From the NCBI RefSeq assembly GCF_024055665.1, contig NZ_JAMXMC010000005.1:186001-250000 (forward strand): a DNA stretch of 64,000 nucleotides, read 5' to 3'. The translations under genes and the position numbers were made by a program. The notes under the pieces were generated by a model, which was not told where the DNA came from, did not search any database, and worked only from the letters and a program-made list of their open reading frames with translations. The stretch's first letter is position 1, and every line of letters begins with the position of its first letter. This DNA is from Ideonella oryzae (GTDB lineage: Bacteria; Pseudomonadota; Gammaproteobacteria; Burkholderiales; Burkholderiaceae_C). Below, in pieces: positions 9,325 to 18,198 of the stretch.

Positions 9325-10103
9325 ACACCGCCGCCGCCGCGCAGCCGCTGATCGGCTTCGGCAGCGTCTGGCACCGCCGGCTGCGGCCGGTGGAGCACGC
9401 CTTCCGCTACCCCAGCTACTTCCTGCTGCTGCCGCTGCGCAGCCTGCGCGCCACGCCGCACGCCGCGCTGCGGCGCAACCGCTGGGGCTGGCTGAGCTTC
9501 CATGACTGCGACCACGGCGAGGGCGGCCCCGACGCGCTGGCCTGGTTCGAGGACCTGTTGGCGCGCGAGGGCATCAGCGACGCCGACGGCGAGGTCTGGC
9601 TGCACACCTTCCCGCGGGTGCTGGGCTATGTCTTCAAGCCGGTGAGCTTCTGGTACGCGCACCGGGCCGACGGCTCGCTGGCCGCCGTGCTGGCCGAGGT
9701 CAACAACACCTTCGGCGAGCGCCACGCCTACCTGCTGGCCGGCCCGGACCTGGCCTGGGGCCGCGAGCAGCATGCCCGCAAGGTCTTCCACGTCTCGCCC
9801 TTCTGCCGGGTCGAAGGGGCCTACCGCTTCCGCTTCGAGCGCCACGCGGGCGATGCACAGCACCCGCCCCACACCCTGGTGCGGGTGGACCTGGACGACG
9901 CCCAGGGCCCGCTGCTGCAGACCAGCGTGGGCGGCCGGCTCGAGGCCCTGTGCCCGGCCAGCGTGCGCCGGGCCTGCTTCGGCACCCCGCTGATGACCCT
10001 GGGCGTCATTGCCCGCATCCACTGGCAGGCGCTGCAGCTCTGGCGCAAGCGCGTGCCCTTCTTCGGCAAACCCGCCGCCCCCGAGCACTTCGTCACCCGA
10101 TGA
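9321..10103 (+). CDS. DUF1365 family protein
   Basis: 260 aa. It begins GFGSVWHRRLRPVEHAFRYP and contains FPRVLGYVFKPVSFWYAHR, EVNNTFGERHAYLL and KVFHVSPFCRVEGAYRFRF, all hallmark segments of DUF1365 (COG3496). The molecular function of the family is not established. It almost always sits between a COG2907 flavoprotein and a CFA-type methyltransferase, as here, with 4-base overlaps on both sides, so the three are translationally coupled. A role in the same acyl-chain modification is inferred. No signal peptide; probably cytoplasmic or membrane-peripheral. Confidence 0.88.
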   Translation: MNTAAAAQPLIGFGSVWHRRLRPVEHAFRYPSYFLLLPLRSLRATPHAALRRNRWGWLSFHDCDHGEGGPDALAWFEDLLAREGISDADGEVWLHTFPRVLGYVFKPVSFWYAHRADGSLAAVLAEVNNTFGERHAYLLAGPDLAWGREQHARKVFHVSPFCRVEGAYRFRFERHAGDAQHPPHTLVRVDLDDAQGPLLQTSVGGRLEALCPASVRRACFGTPLMTLGVIARIHWQALQLWRKRVPFFGKPAAPEHFVTR

Positions 10104-11359
10104 ACACGACCACCGCGACCTCCCCCCGCTCCGCGGCCGTGCCCGGCGCCACGCCCGCCGCCGCCCGCCGTGTGCTGAACCTGCTGGCGCGCCTGCCCCA
10201 GGGCCGGCTGGACCTGCAGCTGCCCGATGGCCAGGTGCAGCGTCTGCCCGGCAGCGGCGCCAGCAGCCAACCCGGCGGCAGCATGGTGCTGCACAACTGG
10301 GCCGTCTTCGAACGCACCCTGAAGGCCGGCGACATCGGCCTGGCCGAAAGCTACATCGACGGCGACTGGGACAGCCCCGACCTGGCCGCCCTGCTACGCC
10401 TGTGCATCCGCAACCGCGAGCACATCGAGGGCCTCATCTACGGCCGCTGGTGGGGCGCGCTGGCCTACCGGCTGCGCCACCTGCTGCGGCGCAACACCCG
10501 CAGCGGCAGCGCCAAGAACATCCACGCCCACTACGACCTGGGCAACAGCTTCTACCGCCTGTGGCTGGACCCGACCATGAGCTACAGCGCAGCCTGGTTC
10601 GAGGGCCGCGACCCGCGCGGCGTGGACCTCAAGGCGGCCCAGCAGGCCAAGGTGCGCCGTGCCCTGCGCGAGGCCCGGGTGACGCCCGGCGCGCGGGTGC
10701 TGGAGATCGGCTGCGGCTGGGGCGGGCTGGCGGAAATCGCCGCCGGCGAGTTCGGCGCCCACGTCACCGGCGTGACCCTCTCGCGCGAGCAGCTGCAATG
10801 GGGCCAGGCGCGCATGCAGGCCCTGGGCCTGGGCCGCCAGGTGGAGCTGCGCTACCAGGACTACCGCGACCTGGCCGAGCGCCACGCGGACGCGCCCTTC
10901 GACGCCATCGTCTCCATCGAGATGTTCGAGGCGGTGGGCCGCGAATACTGGCGCGGCTACTTCGAGACCCTGCGCGCCTGCCTCAAGCCCGGCGGCCACG
11001 CCTGCATCCAGACCATCACCATCCGCGACGACCTGTTCGAGCGCTATGTGCGCTCGACCGACTTCATCCAGCAGTACATCTTCCCCGGCGGCCTGCTGCC
11101 CAGCCCCTCGGCCTTCGAGGCCGAGGCCCGCCGCGCCGGCTTCATCGTCGAGCAGCGCCTGGCCTTCGGGCCCGACTACGCCGAGACCCTGCGCCGCTGG
11201 CGCGAGGCCTTCCTGCGCGAGATCGACACGGTACAGCGCCTGGGCTTCGACGCCCGCTTCCAGCGCATCTGGGCCTTCTACCTGGCCTACTGCGAGGCGG
11301 CCTTCGACACCGGCAACACCGACGTCATCCAGTTCACGCTGCGCAAGCCCCTGCCATGA
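10100..11359 (+). CDS. Cyclopropane-fatty-acid-synthase-like SAM methyltransferase
   Basis: 419 aa. The N-terminal region (about 1-130) is the CFA lipid-binding part, ending in AKNIHAHYDLGNSFYRLWLDPTMSYS. The class I methyltransferase fold follows, with VLEIGCGWGG (SAM-binding), TGVTLSREQ, SIEMFEAVG and a terminal CEAAF segment. CFA synthases transfer a methylene from S-adenosylmethionine onto unsaturated acyl chains of phospholipids at the inner membrane. In this operon context the enzyme could instead be the methylase of branched or furan fatty acid synthesis. A second, shorter paralogue lies at 58.8-60.0 kb. Start and stop both overlap neighbours by 4 bases. Confidence 0.9.
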   Translation: MNTTTATSPRSAAVPGATPAAARRVLNLLARLPQGRLDLQLPDGQVQRLPGSGASSQPGGSMVLHNWAVFERTLKAGDIGLAESYIDGDWDSPDLAALLRLCIRNREHIEGLIYGRWWGALAYRLRHLLRRNTRSGSAKNIHAHYDLGNSFYRLWLDPTMSYSAAWFEGRDPRGVDLKAAQQAKVRRALREARVTPGARVLEIGCGWGGLAEIAAGEFGAHVTGVTLSREQLQWGQARMQALGLGRQVELRYQDYRDLAERHADAPFDAIVSIEMFEAVGREYWRGYFETLRACLKPGGHACIQTITIRDDLFERYVRSTDFIQQYIFPGGLLPSPSAFEAEARRAGFIVEQRLAFGPDYAETLRRWREAFLREIDTVQRLGFDARFQRIWAFYLAYCEAAFDTGNTDVIQFTLRKPLP

Positions 11360-11985
11360 CGGCCGCACCATCCCCGCACTGCACCCGGCGTCAGAGCCTG
11401 GCCCATATGGCCCATATGGCCCATATGGCCGGCATGCTGGCCACCCTGCCCGTCACCTTGAGCCCCCCCATGACCGCCCTCGCCCAGACCGCCGCCCCGG
11501 CACCGACGCCGATGCCCCCGGCCGAACTCCGGCCCCTGCTGCCCACCGCCCGCCTGCTGGGCAGCGGCGTGCTGCGCTTCTTCGGCCTGCGGGTCTACGA
11601 GGCGCGGCTGTGGGTGGCCCCCGGCTTCCAGCCCGAGCGCTACGCGCAGCAGCCCTTCGGCCTGGAGCTGGCCTACGACCGCAAGCTCGAGGGCGAGGCC
11701 ATCGCCGAACGCTCCATCGCCGAGATGCGCCGCGTGGGCCCCTTCAGCGCGGCCCAGGCTGACCAGTGGCTGGCCCTGATGAAGCAGGCCTTCCCGGACG
11801 TGGCCGCGCAGGACCGGCTGCTGGGCCTGACCGATGGCCGCGGCGAGGTGCGCTTCTTCCACAACGGCCAGCCCACCGCCCAGACCCGCGACGCCGAATA
11901 CGCCCGGCTGTTCTTCGGCATCTGGCTGGCGCCGCAGACCTCCGCCCCCGCGCTGCGCGACGCCCTGCTGGGCCTGGCGCGCTGA
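11356..11985 (+). CDS. Chalcone-isomerase-like periplasmic protein
   Basis: 209 aa. After an N-terminal signal-like hydrophobic stretch comes LLGSGVLRFFGLRVYEARLWVAPGF and ELAYDRKLEGEAIAERSIAEMRR, which match the bacterial chalcone isomerase-like family (Chalcone_3). These proteins keep the fold but usually not the flavonoid enzyme's activity, and some are thought to bind fatty acids. The signal region holds a threefold 9-base repeat (11400-11430) coding for AHMAHMAHMA. Start overlaps the methyltransferase stop (ATGA). Export is inferred from the hydrophobic leader; a lipid-binding role is inferred from context. Confidence 0.75.
   Translation: MTAAPSPHCTRRQSLAHMAHMAHMAGMLATLPVTLSPPMTALAQTAAPAPTPMPPAELRPLLPTARLLGSGVLRFFGLRVYEARLWVAPGFQPERYAQQPFGLELAYDRKLEGEAIAERSIAEMRRVGPFSAAQADQWLALMKQAFPDVAAQDRLLGLTDGRGEVRFFHNGQPTAQTRDAEYARLFFGIWLAPQTSAPALRDALLGLAR
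11400..11430 (+). repeat. 9-bp tandem repeat inside a signal peptide
   Basis: GGCCCATAT occurs three times in tandem (11400-11408, 11409-11417, 11418-11426) followed by a partial GGCC. The unit is a multiple of three, so copy-number change would lengthen or shorten the signal peptide by His-Met-Ala without a frameshift. A microsatellite-like tract with CATATG is unusual in this GC-rich context. Confidence 0.9.
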
Positions 11986-12010
11986 ACCCGACTCCGGCTC
12001 TGCCTGCACC

Positions 12011-13342
12011 ATGAGCACGCCGCACGCCCCCGCCGCCCTGCCCTGGCGCACCGGGCTGGCCTATGGCGCGCTGGCCCTGCCGCTGGCCTTCGTTTCGCTG
12101 CCGCTCTACGTGACGCTGCCGCACCACTACGCCACCAAGGCCGGCACCCCGCTGGCCGCCCTGGGCATGGTGCTGCTGGCCACCCGCGGCCTGGACGCGG
12201 TGGTGGACCCGGCCCTGGGCCGCTGGGCCGACCACCTGTTCCAGCGCGGCCTGCGCCCGGCCTGGCAGGCCGCGGCGGGCGGCGCCCTGGCCCTGGCGCT
12301 GGCGTTTGCCGCGCTGTGGCACCCGCCGCGCGGGCCGGCCTCCGGCACCCTGGCCTGGCTGGGCCTGACGCTGCTGGCCTGCACCCTGGCCTACAGCGGC
12401 GTGGCCATCCTGCACCAGGCCTGGGGCACGCGCTGGGGCGGCGCGCCGGCCTGGCGGGCCCAGGTCAGCGCCTGGCGCGAAGGCGCCACCCTGCTGGGCG
12501 TGGTGCTGGCCAGCGCCCTGCCCGCCTGGCTGGGCCTGGACGGGACCAGCGCCGTGCTGGCCGTGGCCCTGGGCGCCGGCCTGCTCGGCCTGGGCTGGCT
12601 GGTGCGCCGCCCCGGCGCGGCCGCGCTGCCGACCGTGCCGGCCGAGCACGGAACGCTGCAAGCCCCGTCGCGCACGACCGCCGCCTCACCCTGGCGCGAC
12701 GCCGCTTTCCGCCGCCTGCTGGCGGTCTTCATGCTCAACGGCGTGGCCAGCGCCATCCCGGCCACGCTGCTGCCCTTCTTCGTGGCCGACCGCCTGCAGG
12801 CCGCCGGGTTGCAGCCCCTGCTGCTGCTGATCTACTTCGGCGCCGCCGCGCTGGGCCTGCCGCTGTGGGTGCGGGCGGTGCGGCGCTGGGGCCTGTCGCC
12901 CACCTGGCGCGCCGGCATGGCCGCCAGCATGGTGGCCTTTGCCTGCACCCCGGCCCTGGGCGCGGGCGACGGCCCCTTCTTCGCCGTCATCTGCCTGGCC
13001 AGCGGCCTGGCCCTGGGGGCCGACCTGGCCCTGCCCGGCGCCCTGCTGACCGGCGTGATCCACCAGGCCGGCGCCGGCCAGCAGGGCGAGGGCCGCTACC
13101 TGGGCTGGTGGGCCTGTGCCACCAAGCTCAACCTGGCCCTGGCCGCCGGCCTGGCGCTGCCGCTGCTGGCCGCCGCCGGCTACCAACCTGGCGCGCCTGG
13201 CGTCCCCGCGGCGCACGACGCCAACGGCCTGCAGGCTCTGGCCTGGGCCTACGGCGGCCTGCCCCTGCTGCTCAAGCTGGCCGCCCTGGCCCTGCTGTGG
13301 CGGGCCGAGCAGCGCCACCCCACCTGGAGAGACACCGCATGA
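12011..13342 (+). CDS. MFS transporter (GPH/MFS_2-like)
   Basis: 443 aa with about twelve hydrophobic helices. The opening PWRTGLAYGALALPLAFVSL and LLATRGLDAVVDPALGRWAD resemble the glycoside-pentoside-hexuronide/MFS_2 group, in which the D-x4-G-x-x-A-D loop between helices 2 and 3 is conserved. Members of this group linked to CFA/DUF1365 operons are thought to move lipids or lipid precursors; some MFS_2 proteins carry lysolipids. Substrate here is therefore inference only. It overlaps the DUF3833 gene by 4 bases downstream and follows the chalcone-isomerase-like gene after 25 bases. Confidence 0.83.
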   Translation: MSTPHAPAALPWRTGLAYGALALPLAFVSLPLYVTLPHHYATKAGTPLAALGMVLLATRGLDAVVDPALGRWADHLFQRGLRPAWQAAAGGALALALAFAALWHPPRGPASGTLAWLGLTLLACTLAYSGVAILHQAWGTRWGGAPAWRAQVSAWREGATLLGVVLASALPAWLGLDGTSAVLAVALGAGLLGLGWLVRRPGAAALPTVPAEHGTLQAPSRTTAASPWRDAAFRRLLAVFMLNGVASAIPATLLPFFVADRLQAAGLQPLLLLIYFGAAALGLPLWVRAVRRWGLSPTWRAGMAASMVAFACTPALGAGDGPFFAVICLASGLALGADLALPGALLTGVIHQAGAGQQGEGRYLGWWACATKLNLALAAGLALPLLAAAGYQPGAPGVPAAHDANGLQALAWAYGGLPLLLKLAALALLWRAEQRHPTWRDTA

Positions 13343-13941
13343 AACGCCCCCTTCCCCGAGCCCCGCGCCGCGCGCTGCTGACCCTGGCGGCCAGCGCCGG
13401 GCTGGCCAGCCTGAGCGGCCTGAGCGGCTGCGCCGGGCCCAGCGTGCAGGACTACGCCCAGGAAAAGCCCGTGCTGGACCTGCGCGAGTACCTCAACGGC
13501 CCGCTGACCGCGCAGGGCCTGTTCACCGACCGCTCGGGCCGCGTCGTCAAGCGTTTCACGGTGCAGATGACCGGCCAGTGGCAGGGCGAGGAAGGCACGC
13601 TGGACGAGCACTTCCGCTACAGCGACGGCACGACCCAGCGCCGCGTCTGGCACCTGCGCCACCTGGGCGACGGGCGCTATGTGGGCCGGGCCGACGACGT
13701 GGTGGGCGAGGCCCGCGGCGAGAGCGCCGGCAACGCCTTCCACTGGACCTACACCCTGGCCCTGCCGGTGGACGGCCGGGTCTGGAACGTCGAGTTCGAC
13801 GATTGGATGTACCGCATGGACGAGACCACCGTGCTCAACCGCTCGGCCATGAGCAAATTCGGCCTCCACCTGGGCGACGTGACCCTGGCCTTCACCAAAC
13901 CGGCGCAGGCTGCAAGCCAGGCCAGCGACCACAAGGACTGA
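13339..13941 (+). CDS. DUF3833 family lipoprotein
   Basis: 200 aa. The leader ends in LSGLSGCAG, a lipobox with Cys near residue 31, so the protein is probably a lipoprotein. The mature part (LDLREYLNGPLTAQGLFTDRSGRVVKRF, later NVEFDDWMYRMDETTVLNRS and SKFGLHLGDVTLAFTK) matches DUF3833, a lipocalin-like beta-barrel family of unknown function that accompanies CFA/DUF1365 operons. Binding of modified lipids is a plausible guess from the lipocalin-like fold. Start overlaps the transporter stop. Confidence 0.85.
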   Translation: MKRPLPRAPRRALLTLAASAGLASLSGLSGCAGPSVQDYAQEKPVLDLREYLNGPLTAQGLFTDRSGRVVKRFTVQMTGQWQGEEGTLDEHFRYSDGTTQRRVWHLRHLGDGRYVGRADDVVGEARGESAGNAFHWTYTLALPVDGRVWNVEFDDWMYRMDETTVLNRSAMSKFGLHLGDVTLAFTKPAQAASQASDHKD

Positions 13942-13945
13942 CACC

Positions 13946-14737
13946 ATGGGCTGGCTGGGACGGGACCTGAACCCCCGCATCACCGACTGGGCCGGACGCT
14001 GGGTCTGGCTGGTGGGCGCCTCCTCGGGCATCGGCCGCGCACTGGCCGAGGCCCTGCACCGGCGCGGCGCGCGGGTCATCGTCTCGGCCCGGCAGGCCGC
14101 CGCGCTGCAGGACTTCGCCCGGGCCCATCCGGGCAGCCTGGCCCTGCCGCTGGACGTGACCGATGCCGACGCCGTGCAACAGGCCGCCGCGCGGGTGGCC
14201 GAGGCCGCTGGCGGTGCGCCGGCCCTGGTGCTGTTCTGCGCCGGCCACTACAAGGCCCAGAGCGCCACCGCCTTCGACCTGGCCGAGATGCAGCGCCACC
14301 TGGCGGTGAACTACCAGGGCGCCCTGCACCTGCTGGATGCGGTGCTGCCCCTGCTGCTGTCGGCCGGCCGCGGCCACCTCAGCCTGGTGGGCAGCGTGGC
14401 CGGCTACCGCGGCCTGCCCATGTCACTGGCCTACGGGCCCACCAAGGCGGCGCTGAACAACCTGGCCGAGAGCCTGTACCTGGACCTGCGCCCGCGCGGC
14501 CTGGGCGTGTCCATCGTCAACCCGGGTTTCGTCGAGACGCCGCTGACCGCGCAGAACGCCTTTCGCATGCCGGCGCTGATCACGCCCGAACAGGCTGCCG
14601 AGGCCATGCTGCAGGGCTGGGCCCAGGGCCGCTTCGAGATGAACTTCCCGCGCCGCTTCACCCGCTGGGTGCGGCTGCTGCGCGGCCTGCCCGACGCCTG
14701 GTACTTCGCCCTGGTGCGTCGGGCCACCGGAGTCTGA
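13946..14737 (+). CDS. Short-chain dehydrogenase/reductase
   Basis: 263 aa classical SDR: nucleotide motif VGASSGIGRALAEAL (residues 23-37), LFCAGHYK in place of NNAG, catalytic Ser in SLVGSVAGYRG, Tyr-x3-Lys in YGPTK, and NPGFVETPLT. The C-terminal FPRRFTRWVRLLRGLPDAWYF is hydrophobic/basic and may sit on the membrane. It follows DUF3833 by 4 bases and precedes the NTF2-like gene by 4 bases, so it belongs to the same operon. SDRs recur in these lipid clusters, but the substrate is unknown; an oxidised acyl intermediate is a reasonable inference. Confidence 0.85.
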   Translation: MGWLGRDLNPRITDWAGRWVWLVGASSGIGRALAEALHRRGARVIVSARQAAALQDFARAHPGSLALPLDVTDADAVQQAAARVAEAAGGAPALVLFCAGHYKAQSATAFDLAEMQRHLAVNYQGALHLLDAVLPLLLSAGRGHLSLVGSVAGYRGLPMSLAYGPTKAALNNLAESLYLDLRPRGLGVSIVNPGFVETPLTAQNAFRMPALITPEQAAEAMLQGWAQGRFEMNFPRRFTRWVRLLRGLPDAWYFALVRRATGV

Positions 14738-14741
14738 ACCG

Positions 14742-15188
14742 ATGCCCCCGCGTCCCATCACCGATCCCCGCACCGCCCGCCTGGTAGCCGCCTACGAGGC
14801 CCTGCGGCCCGACACCGTGCCAGACCTGCTGGCGCTCTACGACGACGAGGCCCTGTTCAAGGATCCCTTCAACGAGGTGCGCGGCCAGGCCGCCATCGGC
14901 CGCATCTTCGCCCACATGTTCCAGGCCCTGGCCGCCCCACGCTTCGAGGTGCGGGTGGCGGTGACGGAAGGCAACGACGCCTTCCTGACCTGGGACTTCC
15001 ACTTCGCCCGCCGCGGCCAGCCCGAGCGCTGGACCATCCGCGGTGCCAGCCACCTGCTCTACACCCCGGACGGCCGGGTCTCGGTGCACCGCGACTACTG
15101 GGACGCCGCCGAGGAGCTGTACGCCAAGCTGCCGCTGCTGGGCGTGCTGATGCGGGCGCTGCAGCGGCGGCTGGGCACGCCCGCCTGA
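14742..15188 (+). CDS. NTF2-like/SnoaL-like protein
   Basis: 148-aa single-domain alpha+beta cone-fold protein. ALYDDEALFKDPFNEVRGQAAIGRIFAHMF and ASHLLYTPDGRVSVHRDYWDAAEELYAKLPLLG are typical of the nuclear transport factor 2 family (SnoaL-like). This scaffold can be a binding protein or an isomerase/hydratase, and the gene is the last of the eight-gene lipid operon. No catalytic residues can be assigned with confidence. A GC-rich hairpin follows the stop. Confidence 0.8.
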   Translation: MPPRPITDPRTARLVAAYEALRPDTVPDLLALYDDEALFKDPFNEVRGQAAIGRIFAHMFQALAAPRFEVRVAVTEGNDAFLTWDFHFARRGQPERWTIRGASHLLYTPDGRVSVHRDYWDAAEELYAKLPLLGVLMRALQRRLGTPA

Positions 15189-15189
15189 A

Positions 15190-15206
15190 GGCGGGGCGCC
15201 CCCGCC
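15190..15206. terminator. Candidate terminator hairpin between convergent operons
   Basis: GGCGGGG (15190-15196) and CCCCGCC (15200-15206) form a perfect 7-base stem with a 3-base loop in the 19-base gap between the lipid operon (rightward) and the TRAP permease (leftward). No T-tract, so it may only protect 3' ends or act weakly. Confidence 0.4.
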
Positions 15207-15207
15207 C

Positions 15208-17106
15208 TCAGAGAAAGCCGATGGACAGCCAGGGCAGCGCCGCCACGACGATGGTGCCGACCAGCAGCGCCAACGCATAGCCCAGCATCGGGCGGATGCC
15301 CTCGTCAGGGTGCACCCGGCCGATGGCACAGGCGGCGTAGTAGCCCACCCCCAGCGGCGGCGCGAACAGGCCCAGGCCCATGGACAGCACCACCACCATC
15401 GCATAGTGCACCTCATGGATGCCCAGCGCACGGGCGATGGGGAACAACAGCGGGCCGAACAGCACCACCGCGGGAATGCCTTCCAGCACCGAGCCCAGGA
15501 TGACGAAGATCACGACGGACACGGCCATGAACATCGGGGCCCCGCCGGGCAGTGAGCCCATGGCCTGGGCCAGCGCGCCGGAAAAGCCCGACTGGGTCAG
15601 GCCCCAGGCCATGGCGGTGGCCGTGCCGATGATCAGCAGGATGGCACCGGACAGCGAGGCCGTGGCCACGAGCATGGGACCGATGCGCCGCCAGTCGAAC
15701 TGCCGGTAGACCAGCAGGCCGGCCAACACCGCATAGGCGATGCCGAGGGTCGAGACTTCGGTGGCGGTGGCCACACCCTCCACCACCGCAGCGCGGATGA
15801 CGAAGGGCAGCGCCAGCGCCGGCAGGGCGATGGCCCCCAGGCGGGCCACCTCGGTCCAGGGCGTCTTCTTCACGCCACTCAGGTCTTCGTGGCGATAGCG
15901 CCGCCAGACCACGGCGCACAGCACCAGCCCCAGCACCAGGGCGGGCAGCAGGCCCCCGGTGAACAGGGCGGCGATCGACACCCCCGTGACCGAGCCGATG
16001 GTGATCAGCACCAGGCTGGGCGGCACGGTCTCGGTCTGCGCCCCCGTGGCAGCCAGCAGGGCCACGAGCTCGCCCTCCTTGGCCCCGCGCTCCTTCATCT
16101 CGGGAAACAGCGCCGGTGCCACCGCCGCCATGTCCGCCGCCTTGGAGCCCGAGATGCCCGAGACCAGGTACATCGCGCCGATCAGCACATAGGACAGGCC
16201 GCCGCGCACATGGCCCAGCAGCCCGGCCAGGAAGCCCACCATGGCCTTGGCCATGCCGGTCATCTCGATCAGCAGGCCCAGAAACACGAAGAGCGGAACC
16301 GCCAGCAGGATGAGGTGCGACATGCCCTCGTCCATGCGGCCGACAATGACCGGCAGTGCCGTGGTCGTGCCAAGGGCCAGGTAGCCGAAGGTGGCCAGGC
16401 CAAAGGCGAAAGCGATGGGAATGCCCGCGAACACGCAGCCCGCGCCGACCCCGACGAAGAAGATCAGCAGGTTCCAGCGCCCCAGGTCCTCGAACAGGCT
16501 GCCGCCCAGCCAGAATGCGCCCACCACCACGCCGACCACGGCAACGGCACTGGCCGCCGCCCGCCAGGGGCTTTCGCGCAGCAGGCGCAGGGCCGCGAAC
16601 ACCATCATCAGCGCGATGCCGGTGGGCAGCGCGGCCGCGCGCCAGAGGTTGGAGACCTCCAGCGCCGGGGTGGTGATGTACTGTTCCTCGGAGGCATATT
16701 CCCAGGCCGGGCCGATGACCATGGCCAGGAAGGCCAGGGCCGCGCACAGGGCCAGGGCCTCGAACAGCGGCCGTCGGTGGGGCGCTGCGCGGGAGAGCAG
16801 CGCGGTCATGCGCATGTGCTCGCCGCGTCGCAGGGCGATCACCGCGCCCAGCATGGCCAGCCAGATGAACAGCATGGAGGCCAGCTCGTCCGACCAGACC
16901 AGCGGCTGGTGCAGCACGAAACGGGCGATCACGCCCGCCAGCAGCACCCCGATGTCCGCCAGCACCAGCAGGCCCGCCGCGCCGTCGACCAACCTGCCCA
17001 GGCCACGCTCGCAGGCCCTGAGCAGGGCTTGCGCGCCGGCATGGGCGGGCGGCGCCTCGGAGGCAACCCCGTGGGCCACCGGAACCGAATGCGCCGCCCA
17101 GCTCAT
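15208..17106 (-). CDS. TRAP transporter fused DctQ-DctM permease
   Basis: 632-aa inner-membrane protein. About residues 25-190 are the small four-helix DctQ subunit (VLADIGVLLAGVIARFVL, WSDELASMLFIWLAMLGAVIALRRGEHMRM). The remaining ~430 residues are the large DctM subunit with its many helices (GIPIAFAFGLATFGYLALG, GISGSKAADMAAVAPALFPEM, AFMRG-type hydrophobic repeats). Fused DctQM proteins are common. Together with the binding protein encoded just upstream (4-base overlap) it would import an organic acid driven by the Na+ gradient. It is the last gene of the catabolic operon, so the acid is probably the operon's substrate. Confidence 0.92.
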   Translation of the reverse strand: MSWAAHSVPVAHGVASEAPPAHAGAQALLRACERGLGRLVDGAAGLLVLADIGVLLAGVIARFVLHQPLVWSDELASMLFIWLAMLGAVIALRRGEHMRMTALLSRAAPHRRPLFEALALCAALAFLAMVIGPAWEYASEEQYITTPALEVSNLWRAAALPTGIALMMVFAALRLLRESPWRAAASAVAVVGVVVGAFWLGGSLFEDLGRWNLLIFFVGVGAGCVFAGIPIAFAFGLATFGYLALGTTTALPVIVGRMDEGMSHLILLAVPLFVFLGLLIEMTGMAKAMVGFLAGLLGHVRGGLSYVLIGAMYLVSGISGSKAADMAAVAPALFPEMKERGAKEGELVALLAATGAQTETVPPSLVLITIGSVTGVSIAALFTGGLLPALVLGLVLCAVVWRRYRHEDLSGVKKTPWTEVARLGAIALPALALPFVIRAAVVEGVATATEVSTLGIAYAVLAGLLVYRQFDWRRIGPMLVATASLSGAILLIIGTATAMAWGLTQSGFSGALAQAMGSLPGGAPMFMAVSVVIFVILGSVLEGIPAVVLFGPLLFPIARALGIHEVHYAMVVVLSMGLGLFAPPLGVGYYAACAIGRVHPDEGIRPMLGYALALLVGTIVVAALPWLSIGFL

Positions 17107-18128
17107 GTCAGGCTCCCGACCGAACGCTCCAGGATGGCCCAGGCGTCGGCACCGAATTTGGCCTTCCACTCGGCATAGAAGCCGGCCTTCTTCAGGCTCT
17201 CGCGGAAGGTGGCCGTCTGCGCCTGGCTGAAGCTCAGCCCGCGCTCACCCAGGGACTTCATCAGCGAGGCGTTCATGCTCGCCACGTCGGCGCGCTGCTT
17301 CATGCCGGCGGCATTGATGTGCTTGGCCACCACCGCGCGCAGGTCGGGCGGCAGCTTCTCCCAGGCCCGCCGGTTGCCCAGGAACCAGAAGCCGTCCCAC
17401 ATGTGGTTGGTCATCGCGCAGTACTTCTGCACCTCGTAGAGCTTGGCGGTGTCGATGATGGCCAGCGGGTTCTCCTGACCATCGACCACCTTGGTCTGCA
17501 GCGCCGAGTAGACCTCGGCGAAGTTGATCGAGGTGGGCGCCGCGCCCAGGCCCTTGAACATCGAGGTCCACATCGGCGAGACCGGCACGCGGATCTTGAA
17601 GTTGTTGAGGTCGGCCGCGGTGTTCATCGGCTTGGTCGACGATGTGATCTGACGGAAACCGTTGTCCCAGATGCGGTCCATGACCACCAGGTTGGCCTTG
17701 TTGATCTGGCCGCGCACATAGGCGCCCAGCTCACCGTCCAGCGCCTTCCACACGGCGTCGTAGTCAGGGAAGGCGAAACCCACGCCGGTGATGGCGGCCG
17801 CCGGCACCAGGGTGGACAGGATCAGGCCGGACAGGGTGAAGAACTCCACGCCACCCGAGCGCAGCTGACTGAGCATGTCGGTGTCGCTGCCGAGCTGGCT
17901 GGACGGGAAGATCTGGATCTCCACCCGGCCCTTGGTCTCCTCCAGGATGGCCGCGGCCATTTCCTTGGCGCGGATGTTCATCGGGTGGGTGACCGGCAGG
18001 TTGTTGGCGTACTTGTAGCTGAACTCTGCCTTGGCGGCGCGGGCCACGGTCCAGGGGCCCACGGTCAGGGCGGATGCGGCAGAGGCGGCGGCTGCGGTTT
18101 GCAGCACCTGGCGACGGGTGAGGGTCAT
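17103..18128 (-). CDS. TRAP transporter substrate-binding protein (DctP family)
   Basis: 341-aa periplasmic binding protein. The leader has TRRQVLQ followed by an Ala-rich hydrophobic stretch and ends ...VARAAKAEF, which fits export by the twin-arginine route. The mature part has the DctP features KEMAAAILEETKGRVEIQIFPSSQLGSDTDML, FKIRVPVSPMWTSMFKGLGAAPTSINFAEVYSALQTKVVDGQENPL, including the conserved Arg that salt-bridges ligand carboxylates (KIRVP). It lies 70 bases downstream of the CoA ligase and overlaps the permease by 4 bases. Ligand unknown; a carboxylate is likely. Confidence 0.92.
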   Translation of the reverse strand: MTLTRRQVLQTAAAASAASALTVGPWTVARAAKAEFSYKYANNLPVTHPMNIRAKEMAAAILEETKGRVEIQIFPSSQLGSDTDMLSQLRSGGVEFFTLSGLILSTLVPAAAITGVGFAFPDYDAVWKALDGELGAYVRGQINKANLVVMDRIWDNGFRQITSSTKPMNTAADLNNFKIRVPVSPMWTSMFKGLGAAPTSINFAEVYSALQTKVVDGQENPLAIIDTAKLYEVQKYCAMTNHMWDGFWFLGNRRAWEKLPPDLRAVVAKHINAAGMKQRADVASMNASLMKSLGERGLSFSQAQTATFRESLKKAGFYAEWKAKFGADAWAILERSVGSLT

Positions 18129-18198
18129 GGTTTGTCTCCGAGTTGTTGGAAGGGCCGGACTCTGAAGGTCCGTGTGTGTGGCCTGTCCCTGGGGGTCA

